Of a DNA stretch of 49,081 nucleotides, positions 8,222 to 16,298 are shown piece by piece. Source of the stretch: JAEVLT01 sp050496765. GTDB lineage: Bacteria; Bacillota; Bacilli; Bacillales; Cytobacillaceae. The translations under genes were made by a program, and so were the position numbers. The stretch covers positions 1 through 49,081 of the forward strand of contig NZ_JBNWEO010000016.1 of the NCBI RefSeq assembly GCF_050496765.1, written 5' to 3'. Within the stretch, counting starts at the first letter, position 1. Each line of letters starts with the position of its first letter. A model generated the notes under the pieces. It worked only from the letters and a program-made list of their open reading frames with translations. It made no database searches and was not told the DNA's origin.

Positions 8222-8862
8222 CTATTTTACAGACCCCATCATTCCAGCAACAAAATGTTTCTGCATAATGAAAAAGATAAGGGCTGCTGGCAATGTTGCT
8301 ACCACGCCTCTCTTTTTCATCACTGAAGGGCTCTATGAACACTTCTTATTGACCTCTCCCTCTCTTTTTCATCACTGAAGGGCTCTATGAACACTTCTTA
8401 TTGACCTCTCCCTCTCTTTTTCATCACTGAAGGGCTCTATGAACACTTCTTTTTGACCTCTCCCTCTCTTTTTCATCACTGAAGGGCTCTATGAACGCTT
8501 CTTATTGACCTCTCCCTCTCTTTTTCATCACTGAAGGGCTCTATGAACACTTCTTTTTGACCTCTCCCTCTCTTTTTCATCACTGAAGGGCTCTATGAAC
8601 ACTTCTTATTGACCTCTCCCTCTCTTTTTCAACACTGAAGGGCTCTATGAACACTTCTTTTTGACCTCTCCCTCTCTTTTTCATCACTGAAGGGCTCTAT
8701 GAACCTTTCTTATTGACCTCTCCGATTGCCGTCATAATAATTCCAAAATCAGTCTAATAACTAGATCCCAGATTTGAAATCAAAAGGGGAATCGTTTGAT
8801 TTTCCGGGGATTGCAAAATAACGAGCGTCCATAGATAGTTAGCTACCGTTCCACGAAAATGC
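8222..8862 (-). pseudogene. Broken MalG-type sugar ABC permease, split by a 52-bp repeat array
   Basis: Reading the minus strand outside the repeats recovers the C-terminal part of a sugar permease: AFSWN / NYLWTLVILQSPENQTIP / LLISNLGSSY-stop-TDFGIIMTAI, then after the array VVATLPAALIFFIMQKHF and VAGMMGSVK-stop (8222). This is the usual end of MalG-like inner-membrane permeases. Lesions are a 7-bp insertion between WN and NYLW (near 8843-8849), an in-frame TAG where Gln is expected, the array at 8308-8723, and loss of everything 5'. Removing about 418 bp restores the codons ATC-GTG-GTA across the junction. The gene lies just before lacZ on the same strand, so it belonged to a lost galactoside transporter. 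Confidence 0.8.
8308..8723 (-). repeat. Minisatellite 1: eight 52-bp units inside the permease pseudogene
   Basis: Units begin at 8308, 8360, 8412, 8464, 8516, 8568, 8620 and 8672 with CTCTCTTTTTCATCACTGAA and differ by only a few bases. Each holds TTCAT-N14-ATGAA. The unit has no spacer-like variable part, so it is not a CRISPR array. The length of 416 bp is not a multiple of three. Confidence 0.95.
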
Positions 8863-8966
8863 ATTCGCATTTCCCTCTTGTTAAATTTTTCATGTCGTTT
8901 ATTTCTATTTTACACAATTTTTTTGCAGTCTCATACCTTTTCCTAACTTCAACCCCAATTCCGATT

Positions 8967-10097
8967 TCAAATTTCGCTTATTTTTCTGTCCGCATTTTTC
9001 TGTTTGATATTTCTCCGTTTTATCGTATCCACCACGAGATAAAGGATTGGAATGAATTCGACAAAGTAGGCGAATGTTGCCCACGATATTTCAAAAAAGT
9101 CATTCAGTTCTGCTGTATTCTCGGACATTTGCAAAGACATTGTAATCATCACCATCGCCAACGAAAAGGTTAACGGACGGTAGTCTTTTAATTTAAACAA
9201 CTGCGAAAAGATTATAACAGCCACATATAGTGCAATACTTACTTTCAAAAAAACGGTCGTTGACCAAATCGCAACCATTAATGGATCGAAGTTTTCAATA
9301 AAATCAGCGATATGAATATAGCGAATCATCTCAAGTGTCGGATAGGTCAAATGGCTTGCCAGATCAGGACCAAACAGAAAAAGGATGGAGACCACATTTA
9401 CAACAAGCATCGTCGTCGAAATAGCCGAGGCCCACATAATTGATTTCAATGTTTTCTTATTTTCAGAAATCAATGGAAAGAAAAAGATCAGGAGAACGAC
9501 TTCTCCAAACCATGGGGCAATCGAATAGACCCCTTTAAAGAAACCTGGAAGCTGGTGGTTTGTAACAAATGCCATCCACCGATCCCACTCAAACTCATTC
9601 CCGATAAAAAAGTTCTGCAGAAAAACGGCAACCAAAATGATAAAAAACAGGCCCTGCGCTGTTCGAAACAGAGTCTCGATTCCCAACCTGACCGTAATAG
9701 CAATCACAAACCCAAAAATGATTCCCACCGCAACACCAGGTGTTGTTGGCAGGTAGGTTTGCACCATAAAATCTTCGTATTCCCTTAAAATATACGCACC
9801 TAAATGCAAATAGAAAAAGAAGAGAACCATCATAAATGGGACATGTATCCAAATCGGTAAAATTTCTTTTCCATAATGAACCAAATATTCATACGGCCTT
9901 CGCTTTGCCAGTTTTAACGTAAAAAAGGCAAAAAGAACCCCACACAAAGCACCTATGTATAGAACGATCCACGCGTCATATCCGGTTTGCTTGACAAGCG
10001 GCCCGAAAGAAAACCCGACGGCAGTGGAAAAAAAGTAAAGGGTAAAAAACAACAAAAGTTGGTTTTGGGTAATCCTCTCTTGGTTCAACCTCTTCAC
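8967..10097 (-). CDS. Spore germinant receptor B subunit (GerAB/GerKB family)
   Basis: Integral inner-membrane protein of the spore, of the APC transporter superfamily; in the GerA family the B subunit forms the germinant-binding site. It has 376 residues with about ten hydrophobic segments, starting ERITQNQLLLFFTLYFFSTA, and a C-terminal hydrophilic tail. The family trait of long TM helices separated by short basic loops (KLAKRRPYEYLVHYGKEI) is clear. It is the last gene of the operon and starts at the base after the small D-like gene ends. Forespore expression under sigma-G is expected for the family, but I could not place a promoter with confidence. The germinant is unknown. Confidence 0.9.
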   Translation of the reverse strand: MKRLNQERITQNQLLLFFTLYFFSTAVGFSFGPLVKQTGYDAWIVLYIGALCGVLFAFFTLKLAKRRPYEYLVHYGKEILPIWIHVPFMMVLFFFYLHLGAYILREYEDFMVQTYLPTTPGVAVGIIFGFVIAITVRLGIETLFRTAQGLFFIILVAVFLQNFFIGNEFEWDRWMAFVTNHQLPGFFKGVYSIAPWFGEVVLLIFFFPLISENKKTLKSIMWASAISTTMLVVNVVSILFLFGPDLASHLTYPTLEMIRYIHIADFIENFDPLMVAIWSTTVFLKVSIALYVAVIIFSQLFKLKDYRPLTFSLAMVMITMSLQMSENTAELNDFFEISWATFAYFVEFIPILYLVVDTIKRRNIKQKNADRKISEI

Positions 10098-10322
10098 CTA
10101 CCCTAAAATTTTCTTCTGCAATGGCTGAAATAAGAATTGAATCAAGTCATTCGGGCTTGGAATATATCTAAACAGCAAAATCGAAAACAAACAGTAAAGC
10201 AACGACATTCCCATTATGGCAAAAACAATGACATATGTTCGTTTCTTGCGATTTTTTCTTTTTAACTCATTCCATTCGAAAAAAGCAATTATGAAAAAGG
10301 AGATCATTACTGTAACCATCAC
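10098..10322 (-). CDS. Small two-helix protein of the ger operon (D-subunit-like)
   Basis: This 74-residue protein lies exactly between the C and B genes with no spacing to either. It has two hydrophobic segments (residues about 2-14 and 28-50) separated by a basic loop (NELKRKNRKKRTY). Small two-TM proteins of this kind occur in a subset of Bacillus ger operons and are called D subunits; some tune receptor activity. Assignment here rests on position, size and topology, not on a conserved motif. It is too tightly embedded to be a chance frame. Confidence 0.75.
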   Translation of the reverse strand: MMVTVMISFFIIAFFEWNELKRKNRKKRTYVIVFAIMGMSLLYCLFSILLFRYIPSPNDLIQFLFQPLQKKILG

Positions 10323-11480
10323 TTATTTTCCCTTTAGCCAAAAAGGATTTTTCTCACTTCCTGGTCTTTTAATATGTAGATGAACATGAATATTCAACCT
10401 TACTTTTTCCTTATAAATGGAGGCCCAATTCTTTTTGGCAACTTTCCATACTTTTGGTTGATACCATGATAAATAAGAACCCAGCTGAAACACATCTGCC
10501 TTTTTTCGTTGTGATACTCTAAAAGCTTCTGTTATTCTCCCCTTTATTTCCTTTTCCGCCTTTTTCTCCAGCAACCGAATCAGTCGAGGATCTGTTAAAT
10601 TCATGTCGGAGTCAGATTCTAAAACATCATCTTCCGCATCAACTAAAATATCAAAGGAATACAGTTGGTTTTTGGATGGGCGGATTTTTGTGTTGGATTT
10701 TAATACCATTAAACTTATTGGTTTTTGATCAGTAGGTGAAGGCAAGGTGACTCCGGCATTTTCCATGCGATTTCTCAGCCAGAGAGCGCCGCGACCTTTC
10801 CTTTGATTCAGACGTCCTACCATTTTGAAACCTTTAAATAAGGCCATTCCCCCAGTTCCGACCCAAATCCCTTTTTTTCCTTTTTCACTAACCATTTTTT
10901 CCTTTCCGATCGTTAATAAACCTACGATCATATCGCCATTTTCTGTTTCAACGAAGTCCTTTACCGTGGTATTTAAAGTATTGTTCTTCTGTGTAAATTC
11001 ACGAACCACCTCCGAAGGGAATCGTTCAAATACCGGGGTCAAATGGGCAATATTTTTTGCTTTCCCAGGAGCAACCAATATTGAAGTACGAATATTAAAG
11101 GTAGGATCACGGACGGTAAATTCAAGGATCGGCTCAATTCCCTGCTTGGCCATTTCTTTGCCAACTACGACTACCTTTGTATGCCCCCAACTAATTCTTC
11201 GGGGTAAATCGACCTGTATCCTACGATAAATCTCTGCCAAATTGTTCCCTGACTTTGTTACGGTTGTATATGGATTCCCAGATGGGCTCGATCCTCCTAA
11301 ATTCATGGAGGTCAGGCGGTTTGGCAGTGGGAATGATAAGGTCAACTCCAATTTTCCGTCATCCGTTTTATCGACAAAAAAACCGGACACAAATAATCGG
11401 TCATTTATTTCCACCCGCGACCAACATCCTGATAAAAAAAAGGTATTTAGGATAACCAACCAGATTAAACTCTTTTTCAA
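10323..11480 (-). CDS. Spore germinant receptor C lipoprotein (GerAC/GerKC family)
   Basis: A 385-residue lipoprotein anchored on the outer face of the spore inner membrane. The N-terminal signal ends in lipobox LSGC (Cys near residue 19), followed by WSRVEINDRLFVSGFFVDK, the standard beginning of GerAC proteins. The motif RRISWGHTKVVVVGKEMA is also typical. Its ATG overlaps the stop of the A gene by four bases (ATGA), and the next gene starts one base after its stop, so A, C, D and B are co-transcribed and probably translationally coupled. The order A-C-B is that of the gerK operon of B. subtilis. Confidence 0.93.
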   Translation of the reverse strand: MKKSLIWLVILNTFFLSGCWSRVEINDRLFVSGFFVDKTDDGKLELTLSFPLPNRLTSMNLGGSSPSGNPYTTVTKSGNNLAEIYRRIQVDLPRRISWGHTKVVVVGKEMAKQGIEPILEFTVRDPTFNIRTSILVAPGKAKNIAHLTPVFERFPSEVVREFTQKNNTLNTTVKDFVETENGDMIVGLLTIGKEKMVSEKGKKGIWVGTGGMALFKGFKMVGRLNQRKGRGALWLRNRMENAGVTLPSPTDQKPISLMVLKSNTKIRPSKNQLYSFDILVDAEDDVLESDSDMNLTDPRLIRLLEKKAEKEIKGRITEAFRVSQRKKADVFQLGSYLSWYQPKVWKVAKKNWASIYKEKVRLNIHVHLHIKRPGSEKNPFWLKGK

Positions 11481-12991
11481 TCTTCATCATCCTCGCCGGC
11501 ATTTCGATGACTTGTACTTTGATTTAACGTCCACCAAGGCGCCCGGATAAAAACATCTTTTAAATTTTGCACCCGTAGTGGCGCAGTTGGAGCCAGATAG
11601 GGCATCCCAAACGAACGCAAACTGACCATATGAATATAAATGAGCAGCATGCCGACCATCAGACCAAAGATCCCGAAAGATGCTGCCAGAAACATGACTG
11701 GAAAACGCAGGAAGCGAATCGTAAAAGCTAGATCATAATGCGGAATGATAAAATTGGCAATTCCGGTCAGGGAAACGATAATCACCATTGGGGCAGACAC
11801 AATCCCTGCCTGAACAGCCGCCTGACCAATCACCAAAGCACCAAGAATGCTGATCGCCTGACCAATCGCTTTTGGCGTGCGAATTCCTGCCTCCCGCAAT
11901 CCTTCAAACGCTATCTCCATCATAAATGCCTCGACAAAGGCCGGGAATGGTACATTATCCCGAGCCGCTGCTACGCTAATCAGCAAGCTCGTCGGGATCA
12001 TTTCCGGATGAAAAGTCGTTACTGCAATATATACGGAGGGAAAAAGCAGCGATGTTAATAAAAAGGCCATACGAATCCAGCGGATCCAGCTTGCTGAAAA
12101 ATAGCGCTGATAATAATCCTCCGCCGATTGCAGAAACATATAAAAATTAACTGGCATGATGATGGGGATTGGTGTTCCATCGACAAAAATAACAACTCTT
12201 CCTTGTAAAAGCGCTGCGGCGGCAACATCCGGCCGCTCTGTTTTTTCCGTTTGCGGAAAAGGAGAGAAGCGATGATCCTCAATACACTCTTCCAAATAAC
12301 TGCTCCCTAAGATTCCATCCATCTGGATATGGCTTAATCGTTGTTTCACTTCATCAACTAGTTTCTGTTTACAAACTCCCTCGATATAACTTATGACTAC
12401 TTTTGTTTGCGTGAATTTCCCAACCAGCAGCTGTTCCATTTTTAACGAAGGAGTTTTAATTCTCCTTCGTATTAATGTCAAGTTTGTTGAAATATCTTCA
12501 ACAAACGAATCTCTCGGTCCCCTAATCACATTTTCATTCGCTGGTTCACTAACTGCCCGTTTTTCAAAACGTGTCAATGGAAACGAGAGCATTCTGCTTT
12601 CATCCTCGATAACGATCAGGACATTTCCGTCCAACACACTTTGAACAGCCTTGTTCATGTCGGTATGAACCGTGCTTGACATCGTACTCACTTGTTTCAA
12701 GTCAAGCAATTTATAGAAGAACTCCGCTTTTGACGAAGCAAATCCATCTGCCAAGATGGGTTTTAAAATCGTTTCATCAAATAAAGATTGATCGATCATT
12801 CCCTGAAGATATACAACCCCTAACCGAGCTCCATTTGCAGTGAGATGATGAAAATGCACATCAGAACATTGCTTCAACGAATTTCGCAGCCAACCCATTT
12901 GCTCTTGAAACTGAGCCCCTAAGCAAACGGGTTCAGTTGGACTCTTTCCCTCTGCTGGCTGTTGCCTTTTAAACCAGGAAAAAAGTGACAT
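11477..12991 (-). CDS. Spore germinant receptor A subunit (GerAA/GerKA family)
   Basis: A-subunit of a GerA-type receptor; in this family A subunits form the oligomeric ion channel opened by germinant. A long hydrophilic N-terminal domain (about 280 residues) is followed by membrane segments and family motifs such as IFVDGTPIPIIMPVNFY, DNVPFPAFVEAFMMEIAFE and LREAGIRTPKAIGQAISILG. The frame is open to 13036, but only ATG 12991 (MSLFSWF) has a suitable Shine-Dalgarno (GGAGCG, 9 bases), giving about 504 residues. It is the first gene of the A-C-D-B operon. Immediately upstream lies a conserved Bacillaceae repeat and a 52-bp array, so the promoter must lie in a short stretch or inside them. Confidence 0.93.
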   Translation of the reverse strand: MSLFSWFKRQQPAEGKSPTEPVCLGAQFQEQMGWLRNSLKQCSDVHFHHLTANGARLGVVYLQGMIDQSLFDETILKPILADGFASSKAEFFYKLLDLKQVSTMSSTVHTDMNKAVQSVLDGNVLIVIEDESRMLSFPLTRFEKRAVSEPANENVIRGPRDSFVEDISTNLTLIRRRIKTPSLKMEQLLVGKFTQTKVVISYIEGVCKQKLVDEVKQRLSHIQMDGILGSSYLEECIEDHRFSPFPQTEKTERPDVAAAALLQGRVVIFVDGTPIPIIMPVNFYMFLQSAEDYYQRYFSASWIRWIRMAFLLTSLLFPSVYIAVTTFHPEMIPTSLLISVAAARDNVPFPAFVEAFMMEIAFEGLREAGIRTPKAIGQAISILGALVIGQAAVQAGIVSAPMVIIVSLTGIANFIIPHYDLAFTIRFLRFPVMFLAASFGIFGLMVGMLLIYIHMVSLRSFGMPYLAPTAPLRVQNLKDVFIRAPWWTLNQSTSHRNAGEDDED

Positions 12992-13107
12992 ATGCATTCG
13001 CTCCAAAGGATTTTCCTTATTTTCCCCACTAGACATAATTCAATACAACTAAAAAAATCGGGCAAAAGCCGCCCGCCCCTTTTTAGTTTGGCGGATAAAC
13101 GGAGGCT

Positions 13108-13158
13108 GTTGATTTCCGCTCCAGGCACTCGCTTTCCGAGGGGCGTTCGGTGAACCAG
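13108..13158 (+). repeat. Dispersed Bacillaceae repeat (GATTTCCGCTCCAGGC type)
   Basis: The stretch contains GATTTCCGCTCCAGGCACTC then GCTTTCCGAGGGGCGTTCGG. It matches a repeat I know from intergenic regions of many Bacillus genomes (GCGGAAAGCGAGCGCCTGGAG on the other strand). It directly abuts the start of minisatellite 2. Confidence 0.6.
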
Positions 13159-13755
13159 TAATGACCGGTTTGCCCTAAAAAATTGGTGAATTGGGCATTA
13201 GGGAAGCTAGTAATGACCGGTTTGCCCTAAAAAATTGGAGAATCGGGCATTAGGGAAGCTAGTAATGACCGGTTTGACCTGAAAAATTGGTGAATTGGGC
13301 ATTAGGGAAGCCAGTAATGACCGGTTCACCCTAAAAAATTGGAGAATTGGGCATTAGGGAAGCTAGTAATGACCGGTGAACACTGAAATACAGGAGAAGC
13401 AGGCATTAGGGAAGCCAGTAATGACCGTTCACCCTAAAAAATTGGAGAATCGGGCATTAGGAAAGCTAGTAATGACCGGTTTACCCTAAAAAATTGGAGA
13501 ATTGGGCATTAGAGAAGCTAGTAATGACCGGTTTGCCCTAAAAAATTGGTGAATTGGGCATTAGGGAAGCCAGTAATGACCTGTTTACCCTAAAAAATTG
13601 GTGAATTGGGCATTAGGGAAGCCAGTAATGACCTGTTTACCCTAAAAAATTGGAGAATTGGGCATTAGGGAAGCCAGTAATGACCTGTTTACCCTAAAAA
13701 ATTGGAGAATTGGGCATTAGGAAAGCTAGTAATGACCGGTTTACCCTGAAAATAT
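13157..13755 (+). repeat. Minisatellite 2: eleven to twelve 52-bp units
   Basis: Units starting AGTAATGACC lie at 13157, 13209, 13261, 13313, 13365, 13417, 13468, 13520, 13572, 13624, 13676 and 13728. One unit is 51 bp; all others are 52. The consensus runs AGTAATGACCGGTTTGCCCT, AAAAAATTGG, AGAATTGGGCATTAGGGAAG, CT. Variation is scattered, not confined to spacers. The array fills the gap upstream of the ger operon. Confidence 0.95.
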
Positions 13756-13879
13756 TCCTCATTTTTATTTGTATCTTTACGGCGATAAACGTCTCTATCA
13801 ACCCGTTTTTCCCTTTTACTGGTCTGGATGATAAGTTAAGATATAAAGTAAAGTCTGGTATTATAAAGAAATCTTGCCG

Positions 13880-13940
13880 CTTGGCGAAGACAGAGGCATA
13901 GTTGCCCTTATGCGTTCAGAATTTATGGATATAAATTAGC
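13880..13940 (-). repeat. Dispersed repeat, copy 2 (opposite orientation)
   Basis: On the minus strand this reads AGCTAATTTATATCCATAAA, TTCTGAACGCATAAGGGCAA, then CTATGCCTCTGTCTTCGCC. One arm of the inverted repeat is complete (CAGAATTTAT, 13917-13926); the other has lost its last bases. The tail matches copies 1 and 3. The stretch 13756-13879 between array and repeat shows nothing recognisable. Confidence 0.7.
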
Positions 13941-13941
13941 T

Positions 13942-13986
13942 AAAAAAGCAGACGCCTCCTTTACTTTCTGGAGTTATCTGCTTTTT
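13942..13986 (-). terminator. Intrinsic terminator after the small lipoprotein gene
   Basis: AAAAAGCAGA and TCTGCTTTTT close a stem that also contains ACTCC/GGAG, ending in a T run on the minus strand. It lies 36 bases after the stop of the lipoprotein gene and is symmetrical enough to work on both strands. Confidence 0.75.
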
Positions 13987-14021
13987 AGAGATGGTGATTA
14001 ACCGGATGATCTTACTATTCT

Positions 14022-14279
14022 TCACTCTTCATAAGGCCGTGGATTTTTCCCGTTTTTATCATACAACGTGCCCTTATACATTAGGCCATTGCGAAACAAA
14101 CCGTCAAATTCAACTTTGCCTGTTTTGCTATCGTACAGTTTGCCTTTCTCCCGCTGTCCATTTTGATCCAATGTACCTTCAAAAATTAATTTTCCATTCT
14201 GATATTGCTTGACTTCCTTTTGTTGGCAGCCTGTTAATAGAATCATCACGACCATTGCAATTGCGATCACTATTCTCAT
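14022..14279 (-). CDS. Small lipoprotein with MORN-like repeats
   Basis: An 85-residue exported lipoprotein. The N-terminus (MRIVIAIAMVVMILLTGCQQ) is a lipoprotein signal with lipobox LTGC. The mature part has repeats of the type GKLIFEG-LDQNGQREKGKLYD and GKVEFDG-FRNGLMYKGTLYD, which resemble MORN or toxin-antidote-like YwqK repeats of beta-hairpins. It is a single gene with its own terminator. The frame also has GTG at 14282; both starts are possible. Function unknown; the repeat form suggests a binding or structural surface role. Confidence 0.75.
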   Translation of the reverse strand: MRIVIAIAMVVMILLTGCQQKEVKQYQNGKLIFEGTLDQNGQREKGKLYDSKTGKVEFDGLFRNGLMYKGTLYDKNGKNPRPYEE

Positions 14280-14282
14280 CAC

Positions 14283-14505
14283 TCATCACAGCCTTTCTAA
14301 ACGTTCAAACATCTGCTTTTATTCAGGTTGGTTTTTGGAGTCTTTATGGTACATTTCAGTCCATCTACTCGCTTCAGCTACTACTATTTTTCTATTTCAA
14401 CTACCCAGTTTATAACAAATTCATTTTTTATTCCAGAATGAGCAACTTTAGATTTAAGATGATTTCTACTTTTTATCGGATCTATTTCGTTGCACGCTGG
14501 GGAGA
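14283..14505. other. Region without recognised gene
   Basis: Between the lipoprotein gene and the tiny ORFs at 14506-14789 I see only short frames without ribosome binding sites, and no hairpin or repeat. It should contain the promoter of the lipoprotein gene. Confidence 0.4.
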
Positions 14506-14706
14506 TCAGCAGAGGTATGTACTGAGGAAATATTGGACATTTTCAATCCAGTGTCCATAATGGTTTTGCTGCAAACCTATTAAGTCTATTAAGTGGGGTA
14601 CAGCTGCTGGTAAATTCACGAAAACGGGTGCAGCCAGTCCATATATGAAGTTGATGAGAGCGCTGCGAAATCTTTCCGTATGTTCTGGTTCCGCCAGGAT
14701 CTTCAT
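14506..14706 (-). CDS. Possible 66-residue ORF coupled to the 28-residue membrane peptide
   Basis: The ATG at 14706 overlaps the stop of the 28-codon ORF as ATGA, an arrangement seen in coupled gene pairs, and there is no separate Shine-Dalgarno. The product would begin MKILAEPEHTERFRSALINF and has a moderately hydrophobic middle (YGLAAPVFVNLPAAVPHLI). I recognise no family. It may equally be the remains of a larger decayed gene. Confidence 0.3.
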   Translation of the reverse strand: MKILAEPEHTERFRSALINFIYGLAAPVFVNLPAAVPHLIDLIGLQQNHYGHWIENVQYFLSTYLC

Positions 14707-14789
14707 ATTCTAAAAAAGATCTCGCCGCCAATAATCGCTAAAATGATCAGAATATCAATGATGATAACGACTTTTACCCAAGTTTTCAT
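14703..14789 (-). CDS. 28-residue single-span membrane peptide
   Basis: Starts at ATG 14789 eight bases after a near-perfect Shine-Dalgarno (AAGGAGAG). The peptide reads MKTWVKVVIIIDILIILAII then GGEIFFRI. It is almost entirely one transmembrane helix with a basic N-terminus and a charged tail. Peptides like this include small regulators of membrane complexes and type I toxins. No antisense RNA promoter is evident, so I do not call it a toxin. Confidence 0.5.
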   Translation of the reverse strand: MKTWVKVVIIIDILIILAIIGGEIFFRI

Positions 14790-14949
14790 ACTAAAAACTC
14801 TCCTTAGTTTTCCGGCTTGCCACATGCGATTGTTACTATAAATTTATCATTCTCATTATAATCCATCAACCGTGACATGGGTATAGAAATTCGTTCTTGT
14901 AATGAAATACCATTTAAAAGCAAACTATCCGGATTTCTCATAAAATTTT

Positions 14950-14982
14950 AAAAGGCGTCGGGGAATTTACCCAACACCTTTT
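14950..14982 (-). terminator. Terminator of the sulfur-locus operon
   Basis: On the minus strand AAAAGGTGTTGGG pairs with CCCCGACGCCTTTT around TAAATT and is followed by AAAATTTTA. It lies 45 bases after the stop of the thioredoxin-reductase-like gene. Confidence 0.75.
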
Positions 14983-15027
14983 ATCCTACGGCTTTTCACT
15001 TGAGTTTTGTTGCGTTCTTGTTTTGCC

Positions 15028-16278
15028 TTAAATGGAAACCTCCAGCTCAGAGACAAGCTCCAATATGGCCTTTTCTATCGCTTCCCCCGATAGATCGGAA
15101 ACACGATTCACAACCTCACCATTTCGAATAGCAATGATCGCCGGCCCGCCCGAATGGCCTAACCTTCTTGCTAAGGTTGCTCCCTTGTATAAGTCAATAT
15201 AGTCGACCTTTAATTTACCACTATACTTATTTTTCATTTCATCGACAATCGCCATCCAATTCCGACATTCCGGGATGGTTGGATCCCAACAATACACAAT
15301 CCCAGGAAGCTCCTTCTGAAGCAACTCGTTTTCCACATATTCACTTTCTGCAATATAGCGTTCAGCGGCAAAGCCAGCAATGGCTCCATCACCAACGGAC
15401 GTAGCAACTTGGCGCAACCATTTTTCACGCACATCGCCTGCAGCAAATATCCCTGGTACAGACGTTTCCATTCTTTCATTTGTTTGAATATATCCTTGTT
15501 GATTCAAAGCCAGAATTCCATTAAAAATATCCGTATTTGGAATATAGCCAATAAAGAGAAAGCAGCCATCGACTGAAACAGGTATCCTTTCCCCCGTTTT
15601 TATATTTTTTAGGATAACGGTTTGCAGAAAGTCTTCACCAACAAACTCATCCACAACCGTGTTCCAAATAAACTGCATTTTCGGATTGTTCATTGCCTGC
15701 TCTTGGGCAATTTTATTCGCATCCATTACCCCTTCATCATGGATCACGGACACCGTTACTTTTTTGGCAAATTTCGTTAGAAACATACCTTCTTCGATTG
15801 CGGCATCGCCGCTGCCCACAACGACAACTTCTTTATCGGCAAACCGGGCAGCATCACATGTCGCACAGAAAGAAATTCCTTTATCAAAGAGAAAATCCTG
15901 TTCACCCTTTGCGCCTGTGAGCCGAGGTTTGCCTCCTGTTGCGACAATGACAGCTTTCGCTTCATAATCAACCCTGAATGTCTGCACAATTTTACGATCT
16001 TCTTTGATCACAAGACCTTGGACATCAGTCAACTTAATTTTGACATTAAATTTTTTTGCCTGGAGTTCAAACTGCTTCATTAAATCCAAACCGGTGCTTC
16101 CTTCTGGAAAACCCGGATAATTTTCAATTTCATTTGTATAGGTTGCAAGGCCGCCAGTTAAAGACTTCTCAATCATAAGAGTCTTCAGCCTTGCCCGCCC
16201 GCAGTAAATTGCCGCTGTCATCCCTGCAGCACCGCCGCCAATGATGACGACATCATATTGTTCTCTTTTTTTCTCCAT
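15028..16278 (-). CDS. Thioredoxin-reductase-like flavoprotein fused to a thioredoxin-fold domain
   Basis: FAD/NAD(P)H disulfide oxidoreductase of 416 residues. The N-terminal part has the FAD motif GGGAAGMTAAIYCGRA, the redox pair in FCATCD and the NAD(P) motif VVGSGDAAIEEGMFL, then TSVPGIFAAGDV. After about residue 325 comes an extra domain of about 90 residues with thioredoxin-like order: YCWDPTIPECRNWM, a middle strand, and SGGPAIIAI where the cis-Pro loop belongs. It lacks CxxC; two Cys stand eight apart. The frame is open to 16371, but ATG 16278 has GGGAGG at the right distance. It is last in an operon with YeeE/YedE halves and a TusA-like gene, so reduction of a persulfide, thiosulfonate or TusA-bound sulfur is more likely than classical thioredoxin reduction. 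Confidence 0.82.
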   Translation of the reverse strand: MEKKREQYDVVIIGGGAAGMTAAIYCGRARLKTLMIEKSLTGGLATYTNEIENYPGFPEGSTGLDLMKQFELQAKKFNVKIKLTDVQGLVIKEDRKIVQTFRVDYEAKAVIVATGGKPRLTGAKGEQDFLFDKGISFCATCDAARFADKEVVVVGSGDAAIEEGMFLTKFAKKVTVSVIHDEGVMDANKIAQEQAMNNPKMQFIWNTVVDEFVGEDFLQTVILKNIKTGERIPVSVDGCFLFIGYIPNTDIFNGILALNQQGYIQTNERMETSVPGIFAAGDVREKWLRQVATSVGDGAIAGFAAERYIAESEYVENELLQKELPGIVYCWDPTIPECRNWMAIVDEMKNKYSGKLKVDYIDLYKGATLARRLGHSGGPAIIAIRNGEVVNRVSDLSGEAIEKAILELVSELEVSI

Positions 16279-16298
16279 ACCCAATCCCTCCCTATCGA

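Noticed and set aside
14703..14789. Type I toxin assignment for the 28-residue peptide
   Set aside because: No antisense RNA promoter or known toxin sequence could be seen; only the membrane helix fits.
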